Assembly (NCBI RefSeq): GCF_034653275.1 | Contig: NZ_JAYEES010000002.1 | Coordinates: 62,001-126,000 of the forward strand | Direction: 5' to 3' | Source: Nitrospirillum sp034653275 | Lineage (GTDB): Bacteria > Pseudomonadota > Alphaproteobacteria > Azospirillales > Azospirillaceae | DNA: 64,000 nucleotides | Shown here: positions 53,605-62,372 of the stretch, piece by piece | How the letters are laid out: each line of letters starts with the position of its first letter | How positions within the stretch are numbered: the stretch's first letter is position 1 | Program-made: the position numbers and the translations under genes | The notes under the pieces: model-generated | Told to the model about the DNA's origin: nothing | Database searches by the model: none | Seen by the model: the letters and a program-made list of their open reading frames with translations, nothing else

Positions 53605-54816
53605 ATGCGGTATGAGGTCCGGGCGCTGTCGCCCGATCACCTGATGACCCAGCTGGTCCTGGATGCCCAGGACGAGGACGACGCGCGCCGCCAGGCGGCG
53701 ACGCGCGGCTTGGCCGTGGCCGAGGTGCGCCCGGCCAAGGGTCTGCGGATGCCAGGCGCCCTTGGCGGGGCCTTGGGGGGTGCGACAGCCCGGCAATGGT
53801 CCCTGGTGCTGTTCAGCCAGGAGCTACTGGCGCTGCTGCGCGCCGGCCTGTCCATCGTCGAAGGGCTGGAGGCGCTGCTGGAGAAGGAGGCGAACGAAAC
53901 CGCGCGCGCGATCCTGCAGCGCCTGCTGGCCGGCCTGCGCGACGGCAAGCGCCTGTCCGTCGTGCTGGCGGAACAGCCGGCGCACTTCCCGCCCCTGTAC
54001 GTCGGCATCGTCCGCGCGGCGGAGGGGACCAGCGACCTGCCCCGCTCCCTGGCCCGCTATCTCGACTATCGCCAGCGGGTGGACGGCGTGCGCGGCAAGG
54101 TGGTCAGCGCCGCCATCTATCCCTGCATCCTGGCCCTGGTGGGCGGCGCCGTGTCCCTTTTCCTGGTGGGCTACGTCGTTCCCAGCTTCGCCCAGATTTA
54201 CCAGGGCACGGGCCGTTCCCTGCCCTTCCTGTCGCGCCTGCTGATGGATTGGGGCCGCTTCGCCGGGGCGCATGCGGCGCCACTGGCGGCGGGCATCGCC
54301 ACCCTGGCGGTCCTGCTGGCCCTGGGCGTTCGGCAGGCTGTCCGGCGCGGCGGTGTGGGCCGGCTGCTGGCCCTCATCCCCGGCATGGCGGCGCGGGTGC
54401 GGATTTACGAGCTGTCGCGCCTCTACCTCACCATGGGCATGCTGCTGGAGGGCGGCATCACCGTGGTCGCCGCCATGATCTCCATCCAGGGCATGATGTC
54501 GGCCGACGTGGCCGCCCGCCTGCGCCGGGCTTGCGAGGCGGTGCAGGCCGGCACGCCCCTGTCCGACGCCTTCGAGGCCCAGGGCCTGGCCACCCCCATC
54601 TCGCTGCGCATGCTGCGCGTGGGCGAACGCTCGGGCGAGCTGGGCGCCATGCTGACCCGCTCCGCCGAGTTCTACGACGGGGAAATCGGGCGTTGGATCG
54701 ATCGCTTCACCCGCGTCTTCGAGCCGCTGCTGATGGCCGCCATCGGCATCATCGTCGGCGCCATCGTTGTGCTGCTCTACATGCCCATCTTCGACCTGGC
54801 GGACAGCCTGCAATGA
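53605..54816 (+). CDS. gspF: Type II secretion inner-membrane platform protein GspF
   Basis: A 403-residue PilC/GspF-family protein. Two T2SSF domains lie at about residues 75-195 and 275-395, each with a helical cytoplasmic bundle (FSQELLALLRAGLSIVEGLEAL; LYLTMGMLLEGGITVVAAM) and membrane helices (YPCILALVGGAVSLFLVGYVVPSF; EPLLMAAIGIIVGAIVVLLYMPIF). Three membrane segments are expected. The N-terminal 70 residues are a small domain (VLDAQDEDDARRQAATRGLAVAEV). It couples the GspE ATPase to pseudopilus assembly. The stop overlaps the gspE start (ATGA). Confidence 0.95.
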   Translation: MRYEVRALSPDHLMTQLVLDAQDEDDARRQAATRGLAVAEVRPAKGLRMPGALGGALGGATARQWSLVLFSQELLALLRAGLSIVEGLEALLEKEANETARAILQRLLAGLRDGKRLSVVLAEQPAHFPPLYVGIVRAAEGTSDLPRSLARYLDYRQRVDGVRGKVVSAAIYPCILALVGGAVSLFLVGYVVPSFAQIYQGTGRSLPFLSRLLMDWGRFAGAHAAPLAAGIATLAVLLALGVRQAVRRGGVGRLLALIPGMAARVRIYELSRLYLTMGMLLEGGITVVAAMISIQGMMSADVAARLRRACEAVQAGTPLSDAFEAQGLATPISLRMLRVGERSGELGAMLTRSAEFYDGEIGRWIDRFTRVFEPLLMAAIGIIVGAIVVLLYMPIFDLADSLQ

Positions 54817-56507
54817 GCCAAGACGCCCCTCTCCTGACTTGGGATGACGAGGCCCTTCTGCGCCGGGCGCGGCAGGCCGCGCTGACCAGCCAGCGCGGCA
54901 CGCTGGCGGAGTTCGACGCCCTGGCCGGCGGGGAACCGCGCCAGCGCCTGCACCGCCTGGGCCAGGTGCTGGGCCTGCCCGTGCTGGAAACGGCGGCCAT
55001 GCTGGCCATGGCGCCGGCCCTGGACCTGCTGCCCCTGCCCCGCGCCATGCAGCGCCACTGCGCCCTGATGCGCCGGGACGGCGGCGGACTGCTGGCCGCC
55101 GTCCCCGACCCCTTCGACGCCGATCTGCTGACCTGGCTGGAAACCCAGGCGGGGGCAGGGGCGGAGCTGGGCGTGGCGCTGGCCCTGCCGGCCGACATCC
55201 ACGCCTATCTGTCCAAGCTGGAAGAGTCCGTGCGCGCCATGGACAGCGTGGTGCAGGCCGGCGACGGCGACCGCCGCGACGGCCGCACCGCCGCCATCCT
55301 GTCCTTCGCCAGCGTCAGTGAGGCCGCCAGCCCGGCGGTGAAGCTGGTCAATTCCACCCTCTACGACGCGCTGAAGGCCGGCGCGTCGGACATCCACATG
55401 GAAAGCACGGCCACCGGCCTGGCCATCAAGTACCGCGTCGACGGGGTGCTGGACCGGGGCACGGCGATCAACGGCACGGAAACGGCGGAGCAGGTCATCA
55501 GCCGCCTGAAGGTGCTGGCCGAACTGGACATCGCCGAACGCCGCGTGCCGCAGGACGGCAGCTTCCGGGTGGAGGCGGCGGGGCGGGAGATCGACCTGCG
55601 CGTCTCCATCATGCCCAGCATCCATGGCGAGGACGCCGTCATCCGCATCCTGGACAAGCGCGCCATGATGGCGGCCTACGGCGCGCTCAGCCTGGAAACG
55701 CTGGGCTTCGACGCCGCCTCGCTGGCCATCCTGCGGGAGCTGGCGGAGGAGCCGCACGGCATGTTGCTGGTCACCGGCCCCACCGGTTCGGGCAAGACCA
55801 CGACGCTGTACGCCGCACTGACGGAAATCCACAACGGGCGGGACAAGATCATCACCATCGAGGATCCGGTGGAATACCAGCTGCCGGGCATCCTCCAGAT
55901 CCCGGTGAACGAGCGCAAGGGCCTGACCTTCGCCAAGGGTTTGCGCAGCATCCTGCGGCACGACCCGGACAAGATCATGGTGGGCGAGATCCGCGACCGG
56001 GAAACGGCGGAAATCGCGGTGCAGTCCGCGCTGACCGGCCACCTGGTGCTGACCACCGTGCACGCCAACAGCGTCTTCGACGTCTTTGGCCGCTTCACCC
56101 ACATGGGCATCGACCCCTACGCCTTCGTCTCCGCCCTCAACGGCATCTGGGCCCAGCGCCTGATCCGCGTGAACTGCCCGCACTGCGCCGCCGATTACAT
56201 GCCAGAGGACGGGGAACTGCAGCGCCTGGGCCTGACGGTGGAGGCCATCGCCGGATTCCGCTTCCGCCGCGGGATGGGTTGCGGCGACTGCCGGGGCACC
56301 GGCTACAAGGGCCGCCGCGCCATCGCCGAGATCCTGACCCTGACGGATGAACTGCGCGAGATGGTGGTGGAGAAAAGCCCCATCCGCCAGATCAAGGATG
56401 TCGCCTACCGCAACGGCACGCGCAGCCTGCGCGACGTGGCCATGGCCCTGGCGCGCGAGGGCGGCACCACCCTGGCCGAGGTCAAGCGGGTGACCCAGCA
56501 TGCGTAA
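54813..56507 (+). CDS. gspE: Type II secretion assembly ATPase GspE
   Basis: A 564-residue AAA-type secretion ATPase. The ATG at 54813 overlaps the gspF stop. The N-terminal domain (about 1-150) is divergent. The NTPase core has DALKAGASDIHME, RLKVLAELDIAERRVPQDG, Walker A GPTGSGKT at 322-329, the Asp box ITIEDPVEY, Walker B region KIMVGEIRDRETAE (387-400) and the His box LTTVHANS. Two CxxC pairs (Cys455/458 and Cys490/493) form the zinc-binding element typical of GspE/PilB. It powers pseudopilus growth from the cytoplasmic face. It overlaps the following gene by eight bases. Confidence 0.95.
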   Translation: MSQDAPLLTWDDEALLRRARQAALTSQRGTLAEFDALAGGEPRQRLHRLGQVLGLPVLETAAMLAMAPALDLLPLPRAMQRHCALMRRDGGGLLAAVPDPFDADLLTWLETQAGAGAELGVALALPADIHAYLSKLEESVRAMDSVVQAGDGDRRDGRTAAILSFASVSEAASPAVKLVNSTLYDALKAGASDIHMESTATGLAIKYRVDGVLDRGTAINGTETAEQVISRLKVLAELDIAERRVPQDGSFRVEAAGREIDLRVSIMPSIHGEDAVIRILDKRAMMAAYGALSLETLGFDAASLAILRELAEEPHGMLLVTGPTGSGKTTTLYAALTEIHNGRDKIITIEDPVEYQLPGILQIPVNERKGLTFAKGLRSILRHDPDKIMVGEIRDRETAEIAVQSALTGHLVLTTVHANSVFDVFGRFTHMGIDPYAFVSALNGIWAQRLIRVNCPHCAADYMPEDGELQRLGLTVEAIAGFRFRRGMGCGDCRGTGYKGRRAIAEILTLTDELREMVVEKSPIRQIKDVAYRNGTRSLRDVAMALAREGGTTLAEVKRVTQHA

Positions 56508-57339
56508 GCCCAAGCCCCCCTCCCTCACCCGTTTCCTGGGCGGCCGGCTGGAACTGACGCTGAGCCGCGCCAGCCTGTCGTTGGCCCTGCGGCGCACGGC
56601 TTGGGCGGCCCCCCTTCCCCTGGCGGAGCTGTCGTTGGCCGGCACCTTCCATCCCGACGTGCTGGCCCCCACCCTGGTGGCGGGCCGCCTTGCCGGCCTG
56701 CCGCTGTCGGTCACGCTGGACGACGATTTGGTGCGGCTGTTCATGGTGGCGCCGCCCGGCAACGCGCGCGGCCTGGGCGACATCCGCGCCGTGGCGGCGC
56801 TGCGCTTCCAGCGCCTCTACGGCGACGACCTGGCCGCCTGGCGCCTGACCTTCGACGCGGCGGTGGACCGGCCCTTCCTGGCCTGCGCCATGCCCCAGGG
56901 GCTGTATGACGCCCTGCTGGACCTGGCCCGGACGCACCGGCTGGCGCTGATCGTCCTCACCCCGCGCTTCGTCACGGCCTGGAACGCCGAACACCGGCGG
57001 CTGGATGGCGCCTGGCTGGGCGTGGCGCAGGACGGGGCGATCACCCTGGGCTGCGTGGACGTTCCGTCCGGCGGTGGTACCGCCAGCCTGATGGCCGTGC
57101 ACCGCCTGGCCCTGCCGGCGGGGGCGGACGCTCGCTGGCTGCGTGGCCAACTGCGCGCCGTGGCGCTGCGCCATGGCCTGGCGGATCCGGTGGCCGTCAA
57201 GCTGGTGGGGCGACCCCTGCCCGGCTTGGCCAGCCCCGCCGCCGGCACGCCCATCCTGACCTGGCAGCAGCCGGCGCCGCGGCCCACCGCCGCCCAGGCG
57301 TTCGCCTACCTTTTCGGCGGGGGGCAGCGCGCGGGATGA
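56500..57339 (+). CDS. PilM/GspL-cytoplasmic-domain-like protein (tentative)
   Basis: A 279-residue soluble protein without clear motifs. By position (after gspE and before two small membrane-anchored genes) and by pattern (FLGGRLELTLSRASLSL, VLAPTLVAGRLAGLPLSVTLDD, IRAVAALRFQRLYGDDLAAWRL), it resembles the degenerate actin-fold domain of PilM or the cytoplasmic part of GspL. ATPase motifs of true PilM are not evident. It would sit under the inner membrane and bind the PilN-like product. Function is inferred from operon order. Confidence 0.55.
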   Translation: MRKPKPPSLTRFLGGRLELTLSRASLSLALRRTAWAAPLPLAELSLAGTFHPDVLAPTLVAGRLAGLPLSVTLDDDLVRLFMVAPPGNARGLGDIRAVAALRFQRLYGDDLAAWRLTFDAAVDRPFLACAMPQGLYDALLDLARTHRLALIVLTPRFVTAWNAEHRRLDGAWLGVAQDGAITLGCVDVPSGGGTASLMAVHRLALPAGADARWLRGQLRAVALRHGLADPVAVKLVGRPLPGLASPAAGTPILTWQQPAPRPTAAQAFAYLFGGGQRAG

Positions 57340-57890
57340 GACGGCAGAACATCAACTTCGCGCCCAGCGGCTACACCCGGCTGAAGCAGGAGACCCCCGC
57401 CGCCGCCAAGGTGCTGGGCATCCTGGGCCTGGGCCTCTGCCTGGCGGCGGCGCTGGAAGCGCGGGACCGGCTGGACCGCCTGTCGGCCCTGGACCACGCG
57501 GTGGCGCAGGCGGAAGTCGACCTGGCGGCACGCACTGGCAGCCGGGCGCCGCCACCCGACATCCCCGTTCCCGAGGCGCAAGCCACGGCGGTGAACAGTG
57601 CGGTGCGGCAGCTGAACCTTCCCTGGCGCGCCCTGCTGGACGCGGTGGAGGCGGGCACGCCCAAGACCGTCGCCTTGTTATCGCTGGAACCCGATGCCCG
57701 GCGCGGCCTGGTGCGCATCGAGGCGGAGGCGGCGGATGGCGAGGCCATGCTGGCCTACGTGAAGCAGCTGAAGCAGCAGCCCCTGCTGGCCGGCGCCGTG
57801 CTGGTGAAGCACCGGACGGAGGAAAGCCAGGCGCGCCGCCCCCTGCGCTTCCAGATCGAGGCCGGGCTGGCCGCCGGGGGGGCGCCATGA
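57336..57890 (+). CDS. PilN-like inner-membrane assembly protein
   Basis: A 184-residue bitopic protein. A short basic cytoplasmic N-terminus with INFAPSG (the PilN motif that contacts PilM is of the INLLP type) is followed by one membrane helix (VLGILGLGLCLAAALEA). Then come a coiled-coil-like stretch (DRLSALDHAVAQAEVDLAARTG) and a periplasmic ferredoxin-like domain (VALLSLEPDARRGLVRIEAEAADGEAMLAYV). Start and stop overlap both neighbours by four bases. It matches the size and layout of PilN or the membrane half of GspL. Confidence 0.7.
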   Translation: MRRQNINFAPSGYTRLKQETPAAAKVLGILGLGLCLAAALEARDRLDRLSALDHAVAQAEVDLAARTGSRAPPPDIPVPEAQATAVNSAVRQLNLPWRALLDAVEAGTPKTVALLSLEPDARRGLVRIEAEAADGEAMLAYVKQLKQQPLLAGAVLVKHRTEESQARRPLRFQIEAGLAAGGAP

Positions 57891-58507
57891 GCCTGCTGTC
57901 CACCCCCGCCCCCACCCTGCTGCTGCGCGCCCGCCTGGCCCTGGGCCGCGCCGGCTGGACCAGCCTGCTGGCCGGCGCCTTGTTCATCGCGGGCGCCACC
58001 GCCTTCCTCATCGGCCTGCCCGCGCTACAGGCGCGGGTGGACGCCCGCCAGGCCGACCTGGCGCAGCTGACGGCGCGGGTGGCCAAGGCGGGGCGGCTGC
58101 CGCCACCGGCCGCCCCGCCCCTACCCACGGCGCAGCGCAACCTGCAAGCCTTCTATGACGCGTTGGGCGACGTGCGTTACGTCGACCAGGACGTGGCCGT
58201 CATCCTGGACGAGGCCGACCGCGAGGGCCTGACCATAGCCCAGGCCGACTACAAGCTGGGCTATGACAAGGCCGGGCTCTATCACGTCTACACCATGCAG
58301 ATGCCGGTGACGGGCAGCTATACCGCCATCCGCGCCTTCTGCCGGCAGGTGCTGCTGTCCCTGCCCTATGCCGCCCTAGAAGAGTTCAGCGTCAAGCGCG
58401 CCGCCATCGGTGACGCGACGGTGGAGGCGCGGCTGCGCCTGGCGTTGTACCTCGACGGCCCGGCGGACTACGCGCCGGGCAAGCCGGTGGAAGGGGGTGC
58501 GCGATGA
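57887..58507 (+). CDS. PilO/GspM-like inner-membrane assembly protein
   Basis: A 206-residue bitopic protein with one N-terminal membrane helix (SLLAGALFIAGATAFLIGLP), a coiled coil (ARVDARQADLAQLTARVAKAG) and a periplasmic ferredoxin-like domain (MQMPVTGSYTAIRAFCRQVLLSLPYAALEEFSVKR). The MPVTGSYTAIRAF segment recalls PilO/GspM/EscJ-like folds. It overlaps both neighbours by four bases and would pair with the PilN-like product. Confidence 0.7.
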   Translation: MSLLSTPAPTLLLRARLALGRAGWTSLLAGALFIAGATAFLIGLPALQARVDARQADLAQLTARVAKAGRLPPPAAPPLPTAQRNLQAFYDALGDVRYVDQDVAVILDEADREGLTIAQADYKLGYDKAGLYHVYTMQMPVTGSYTAIRAFCRQVLLSLPYAALEEFSVKRAAIGDATVEARLRLALYLDGPADYAPGKPVEGGAR

Positions 58508-59034
58508 AGGCCCGCCAAGCCCTGATGCTGGCGGCCCTGGCCGCATCCGCCGGCCTGGCCATCTTCGGCGACCACACGCCGAAGGGCGGCGAGACGGTGG
58601 AGCCGGCGCCGCGCCCGCAGCCGGCGGCGGCGGCACCCAAGGCGGCCGTGCCCACCGCCAAGCATAAGCGCGCGGCGGTCATCCTGGCCCTGCTGCCGCG
58701 CGAAGACCTGATGGGCCCGCGCGATGAGGAGCGGCCGGAGTCCTCACTGTTCGCCGCGCAGAGCCTGGACCGGGCGCCTGCGGGGGCCGGCGTCCAGATG
58801 CCCGTGGCGGCGGCGCCCGCCACGCCGGGGCTGCCCTTCACCTACCTGGGCAAGAAGTACGAGAACGCGGCATGGGAGGTCTACCTGGCCATCGGGGACC
58901 AGACCTACTTCGTGCGCGAGGGCACGGTCATCGACCAGAAATACGCGGTCAACCAGATCAGGCCGCCGGTACTGACGATGACCTACCTACCAACCAAGCA
59001 GCAACAGACGATGACGATCGGCGGGGAAGAGTGA
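58504..59034 (+). CDS. GspC/PilP-like connector protein
   Basis: A 176-residue exported or membrane-anchored protein. It has an N-terminal hydrophobic segment (LMLAALAASAGLAIFG), a Pro/Ala-rich spacer (about 30-60), and a C-terminal beta domain with LPFTYLGKKYE, YLAIGDQTYFVREGTVIDQKYAVNQI and LTMTYLPTKQQQTMTIG. That pattern resembles the homology-region domain of GspC and the periplasmic domain of PilP, which contact the secretin N0 domain. No PDZ domain is present. It directly precedes the secretin gene with TGATG overlap, as expected for a secretin partner. Confidence 0.6.
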   Translation: MKARQALMLAALAASAGLAIFGDHTPKGGETVEPAPRPQPAAAAPKAAVPTAKHKRAAVILALLPREDLMGPRDEERPESSLFAAQSLDRAPAGAGVQMPVAAAPATPGLPFTYLGKKYENAAWEVYLAIGDQTYFVREGTVIDQKYAVNQIRPPVLTMTYLPTKQQQTMTIGGEE

Positions 59035-61493
59035 TGGGGGTTGTGAGGGGGTGGCGACCCGGCGCGCGCAAGGGGATTTCCCTGCTGCTCAGCGTGGCGC
59101 TGACGGCCTGTGCCGGGCATTCCGCCTATCAGGACGGCGTGAGCCTGGTGGCCGAAGGCAGGATGGACGACGGCCTGGCCAAGCTGCAGGAGGCCTATCG
59201 CCAGGATCCGCGCGACGTGCAGGTCCGCACCGCCTATCTGCAGACGCGGGAGCGGGCCCTGACCACGGATGTGGAGCGCGCGGACAAGCTGGCGGCCAGC
59301 GGCTCGTATGACGAGGCGCGCGCCCTCTACCGCCACGCCCTGGGCCTGAACGCCAATTACGAGCGCGCGCAGGACGGCCTGGCGGCATTGGAGGCCCGCG
59401 CCCGGCAGGCCGGCTGGATGAACGAGGCCGACGCCCTGCTGTCGCGCGGCCAGGTGGACGCCGCCAGCCAGAAGCTGGCCCGCGTGCTGACAGAGGCGCC
59501 GGCCGACCCGCGCGCCCAGGCGCTGAAGCATGCCATCGACACACGCCTCGCCGCCTCGACGCCCCAGGCGCGGCTGGCGCAGGTCTACCACAAGCCCATC
59601 ACCATCGAGTTCAAGGACGTCAGCCTGAAGCAGGTGTTCGAGGTCATCGCCCACACCTCGGGCCTGAACTTCCTGTTCGACAAGGATGTGAAGACGGACC
59701 AGCGCACCTCCATCTTCCTGAAGAACAGCACCATCGAGGGGGCGGTGCGCCTGGTGCTGTTGACCAACCAGCTGGAACAGCAGGTGTTGGACGGCAACAC
59801 GGTGCTGATCTACCCCAACACCCAGGCCAAGCAGAAAGACTATCAGGAACTGAGCGTCCGCACCTTCTACCTGGCCAACGCCGAGGCCAAGACCATCGCC
59901 AACACCCTGAAGACCATCATCAAGGTGCGCGACATCGCGGTGGACGAAAAGCTGAACATGGTCATCGTCCGCGACACGCCCGAGGCCATCCGCATGGCGG
60001 AAAAGCTGGTGGCGGTGGAGGACGTGCCGGACCCCGAGGTCATGCTGGACGTGGAGGTGCTGGAGATCCAGCGCAGCAAGCTGCAGAACTTCGGCATCCA
60101 ATGGCCAGCCTCCGCCAGCTTCCAGCCGTCCCCCCTGGGCAGCATCACGACGGGCGGGGACAGCTCCTCCAGCGGCTCGTCGAGCAGCGGCAGCGGCAAC
60201 AGCAGCTCCGCCGTGTCGCTGTATGACCTGACGCACCAGACCACGCGCAACATCGGCGTCAGCGTGGGCAGCGCCACGGCCAACGCCAACCTGCAGGATT
60301 CCGACGCGCGCCTGCTGACCAACCCGCGCATCCGGGTGCGCAACCATGAGAAGGCCAAGATCCTGATCGGGCAGCGGCTGCCCAACATCACCTCCACCGC
60401 CACCTCGACCGGGTTCCTGTCGCAGTCGGTGAACTACATCGACGTGGGCCTGACCCTGAATGTGGAGCCCACGATCTACCTGGACGACAACGTCGGCATC
60501 AAGCTGACGCTGGAGGTCAGCAGCATCATCCGCCAGGTGACGACGCAGACCGGCACCAGCGCGTACGAGATCGGCACCCGCACGGCCAGCACCGCCCTGC
60601 GCCTGAAGAACGGGGAAACCGACGTGCTGGCCGGCCTGATCGACAGCCAGGAACGCACCTCGGGTAACAAGCTGCCGGGCCTGGGCGACGTGCCCGTGCT
60701 GGGCCGCCTGTTCGGCGCCACCACGGACGACGACCAGAAGACGGAAATCGTCCTGTCCATCACGCCGCACCTGGTGCGCAACCTGCAACGGCCGGACGTG
60801 AACGACGCCATGTTCACCGCCGGCACCGAGACCAGCATGCACACCGCCGTCCCTGGTTCCGGCGGCGGCAGCGTCTCCACCACCTCCACCGTCACCACCA
60901 CCGTGGCGCCGGTGTCGCCCATGCCGCCGGCCGCCCCCGGCGGGGTCAACGGCTCCTCCGCGACGGGGGGCGGCGTCGGCACCGGCGCGGTGAACGACCT
61001 GGGCCTCAGCCAGAACGGCGTGGGTGGTGCCATCGGCGGCTCGGCAGAGGAAGGGGCCGTGGGCGCGGTGCCAGGAGCCGGCACTGCCCAGCTGCAGCTG
61101 CAGGGCACCAATCAGGCGGCGGTAGGCGGCACCGTCACCGTGAACCTGCTGGCGCAGGCGACGCAGGGGGTCACCAGCTTCCCCGTCACCCTGGGTTTCG
61201 ATGCCGCCAAGCTGCAGGTCACCAACATCGCGGAAGGGCCCTTCCTGAAGCAGACCGGCGCCAGCACCAATTTTTCCAGCCGCCTGGGCAACGGCCAGGT
61301 CATCATCGCCGACAGCAGCACCGGCGGCGCCGGCGTCACCAGCCAGGGCGTCCTGGCCACGGTGACCTTCAAAGCGCTGGCCACCGGGCCGGCCAGCGTG
61401 CAGGTCGCCTCCGCCTCTCCCATCGGGGTGGACGGTGTGCCCATCACCCTGCTGTCGCCCAGCCCCTATACCGTGCAGGTCGCGGCCAAATGA
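59034..61493 (+). CDS. gspD: Secretin (GspD-type) lipoprotein with N-terminal TPR region and C-terminal cohesin-like domain
   Basis: An 819-residue outer-membrane channel. The ATG at 59034 overlaps the previous stop. The leader ends in the lipobox LTAC, so Cys26 is probably lipidated. Residues about 30-180 look like TPR repeats (GRMDDGLAKLQEAYRQDPRD, YDEARALYRHALGLNANYERA). N0/N1-like domains follow (ITIEFKDVSLKQVFEVIA, RTFYLANAEAKTIANTLK), then the secretin core (LTNPRIRVRNHEKAKILIGQ, LPGLGDVPVLGRLF, EIVLSITPHLVR). A Ser/Gly stretch near 375-395 is probably in a pore-facing loop. After a Gly-rich linker, residues about 684-819 form a cohesin-like beta-sandwich (VTSFPVTLGFDAAKLQVTNI, LATVTFKALATGPASVQV). 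Its fusion to a secretin may provide surface docking. Confidence 0.93.
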   Translation: MGVVRGWRPGARKGISLLLSVALTACAGHSAYQDGVSLVAEGRMDDGLAKLQEAYRQDPRDVQVRTAYLQTRERALTTDVERADKLAASGSYDEARALYRHALGLNANYERAQDGLAALEARARQAGWMNEADALLSRGQVDAASQKLARVLTEAPADPRAQALKHAIDTRLAASTPQARLAQVYHKPITIEFKDVSLKQVFEVIAHTSGLNFLFDKDVKTDQRTSIFLKNSTIEGAVRLVLLTNQLEQQVLDGNTVLIYPNTQAKQKDYQELSVRTFYLANAEAKTIANTLKTIIKVRDIAVDEKLNMVIVRDTPEAIRMAEKLVAVEDVPDPEVMLDVEVLEIQRSKLQNFGIQWPASASFQPSPLGSITTGGDSSSSGSSSSGSGNSSSAVSLYDLTHQTTRNIGVSVGSATANANLQDSDARLLTNPRIRVRNHEKAKILIGQRLPNITSTATSTGFLSQSVNYIDVGLTLNVEPTIYLDDNVGIKLTLEVSSIIRQVTTQTGTSAYEIGTRTASTALRLKNGETDVLAGLIDSQERTSGNKLPGLGDVPVLGRLFGATTDDDQKTEIVLSITPHLVRNLQRPDVNDAMFTAGTETSMHTAVPGSGGGSVSTTSTVTTTVAPVSPMPPAAPGGVNGSSATGGGVGTGAVNDLGLSQNGVGGAIGGSAEEGAVGAVPGAGTAQLQLQGTNQAAVGGTVTVNLLAQATQGVTSFPVTLGFDAAKLQVTNIAEGPFLKQTGASTNFSSRLGNGQVIIADSSTGGAGVTSQGVLATVTFKALATGPASVQVASASPIGVDGVPITLLSPSPYTVQVAAK

Positions 61494-61974
61494 CGGGGCG
61501 GCGCACCTCGCAGGCGGGGTTCACGCTGGTGGAACTGCTGGTCACCCTGGCCATCGTCGGCCTGCTGGCCACGCTGGTCCTGCCGGTGGCCCAGGTGGCG
61601 ACCCAGCGGACGCAGGAGACGGAGTTGCGCCGCGCCCTGCGCGACATCCGCGCCGCCATCGACGCCTATCACCGCGCCAGCGACGACGGCCGCATCGCCA
61701 AGGAGGCCGGGACCACGGGCTACCCCCCGACCTGGACGTGCTGGTGACGGGGGTGGAGGACCAGAAGGATCCGGAGAAGCACAAGATCTATTTCCTGCGC
61801 CGGGTGCCGCGCAACCCGCTGGCCAGCGATCCCGACCTGGCCGACGCCGCCACCTGGGCCAAACGCAGCTATGCCAGCGAACCCGACGACCCGCAGGAGG
61901 GCGACGACGTCTATGACGTCTACGCCGCCAGCCCGCGGCTGGGCCTCAACGGCATCCCCTACAACAAATGGTGA
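61490..61974 (+). pseudogene. Type II pseudopilin interrupted by a one-base frameshift
   Basis: The ATG at 61490 overlaps the gspD stop. The leader ends in SQAG and is followed by FTLVELLVTLAIVGLLATL with Glu5. After GTTGYPP the frame is lost in a run of six Cs (61723-61728) and stops at 61747. One added C restores the frame as DLDVLVTGVEDQKDPEKHK and continues through IYFLRRVPRNPLASDP to NGIPYNKW and TGA at 61972-61974, a normal pseudopilin of about 161 residues. A homopolymer error is likely, but a true loss of a minor pseudopilin is possible. The downstream gene starts immediately, so the frame was probably functional. Confidence 0.85.
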
Positions 61975-61979
61975 GGGCC

Positions 61980-62372
61980 ATGACACGACGCGCGGCGGAG
62001 AGGCGCCCGGCGGGCTTCACCCTGGTGGAACTGCTGGTGGTCATGGCCATCATCGGCATGCTGCTGAGCCTGGCCCTGCCCCGCTATTACCACGCCATCG
62101 ACACCTCCAAGGAACGGGTGCTGGCGGAGAACCTGCGCGTCACCCGCGACGCCATCGACAAGTTCTACGGCGACACCGGCCGCTATCCCGAGGCCCTGGA
62201 CGAGCTGGTGCGGAAGCACTACCTGCGCGCCCTGCCTTTCGATCCGGTGGCCGACAGCGACAGCGCCTGGATCATCGTCCCACCGGAGGAGCAGTTCACC
62301 GGCAACGTCTACGACATCAAAAGCGGGGCGCCGGGCACCAGCCATGATGGCAAGGCCTTCGGGGACATGTGA
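61980..62372 (+). CDS. Type II pseudopilin (GspG/H-like)
   Basis: About 130 residues from the ATG at 61980 preceded by GAGG; an upstream in-frame ATG at 61968 would overlap the previous gene. The leader is long and basic (MTRRAAERRPAG), cleaved before FTLVELLVVMAIIGMLLSLALP with Glu5. The mature part has ENLRVTRDAIDKFYGDTGRYPEALDEL and LPFDPVADSDSAW, a GspG-like layout without the Ca-site WGxPY. It is a likely minor component of the pseudopilus in this operon. Confidence 0.88.
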   Translation: MTRRAAERRPAGFTLVELLVVMAIIGMLLSLALPRYYHAIDTSKERVLAENLRVTRDAIDKFYGDTGRYPEALDELVRKHYLRALPFDPVADSDSAWIIVPPEEQFTGNVYDIKSGAPGTSHDGKAFGDM

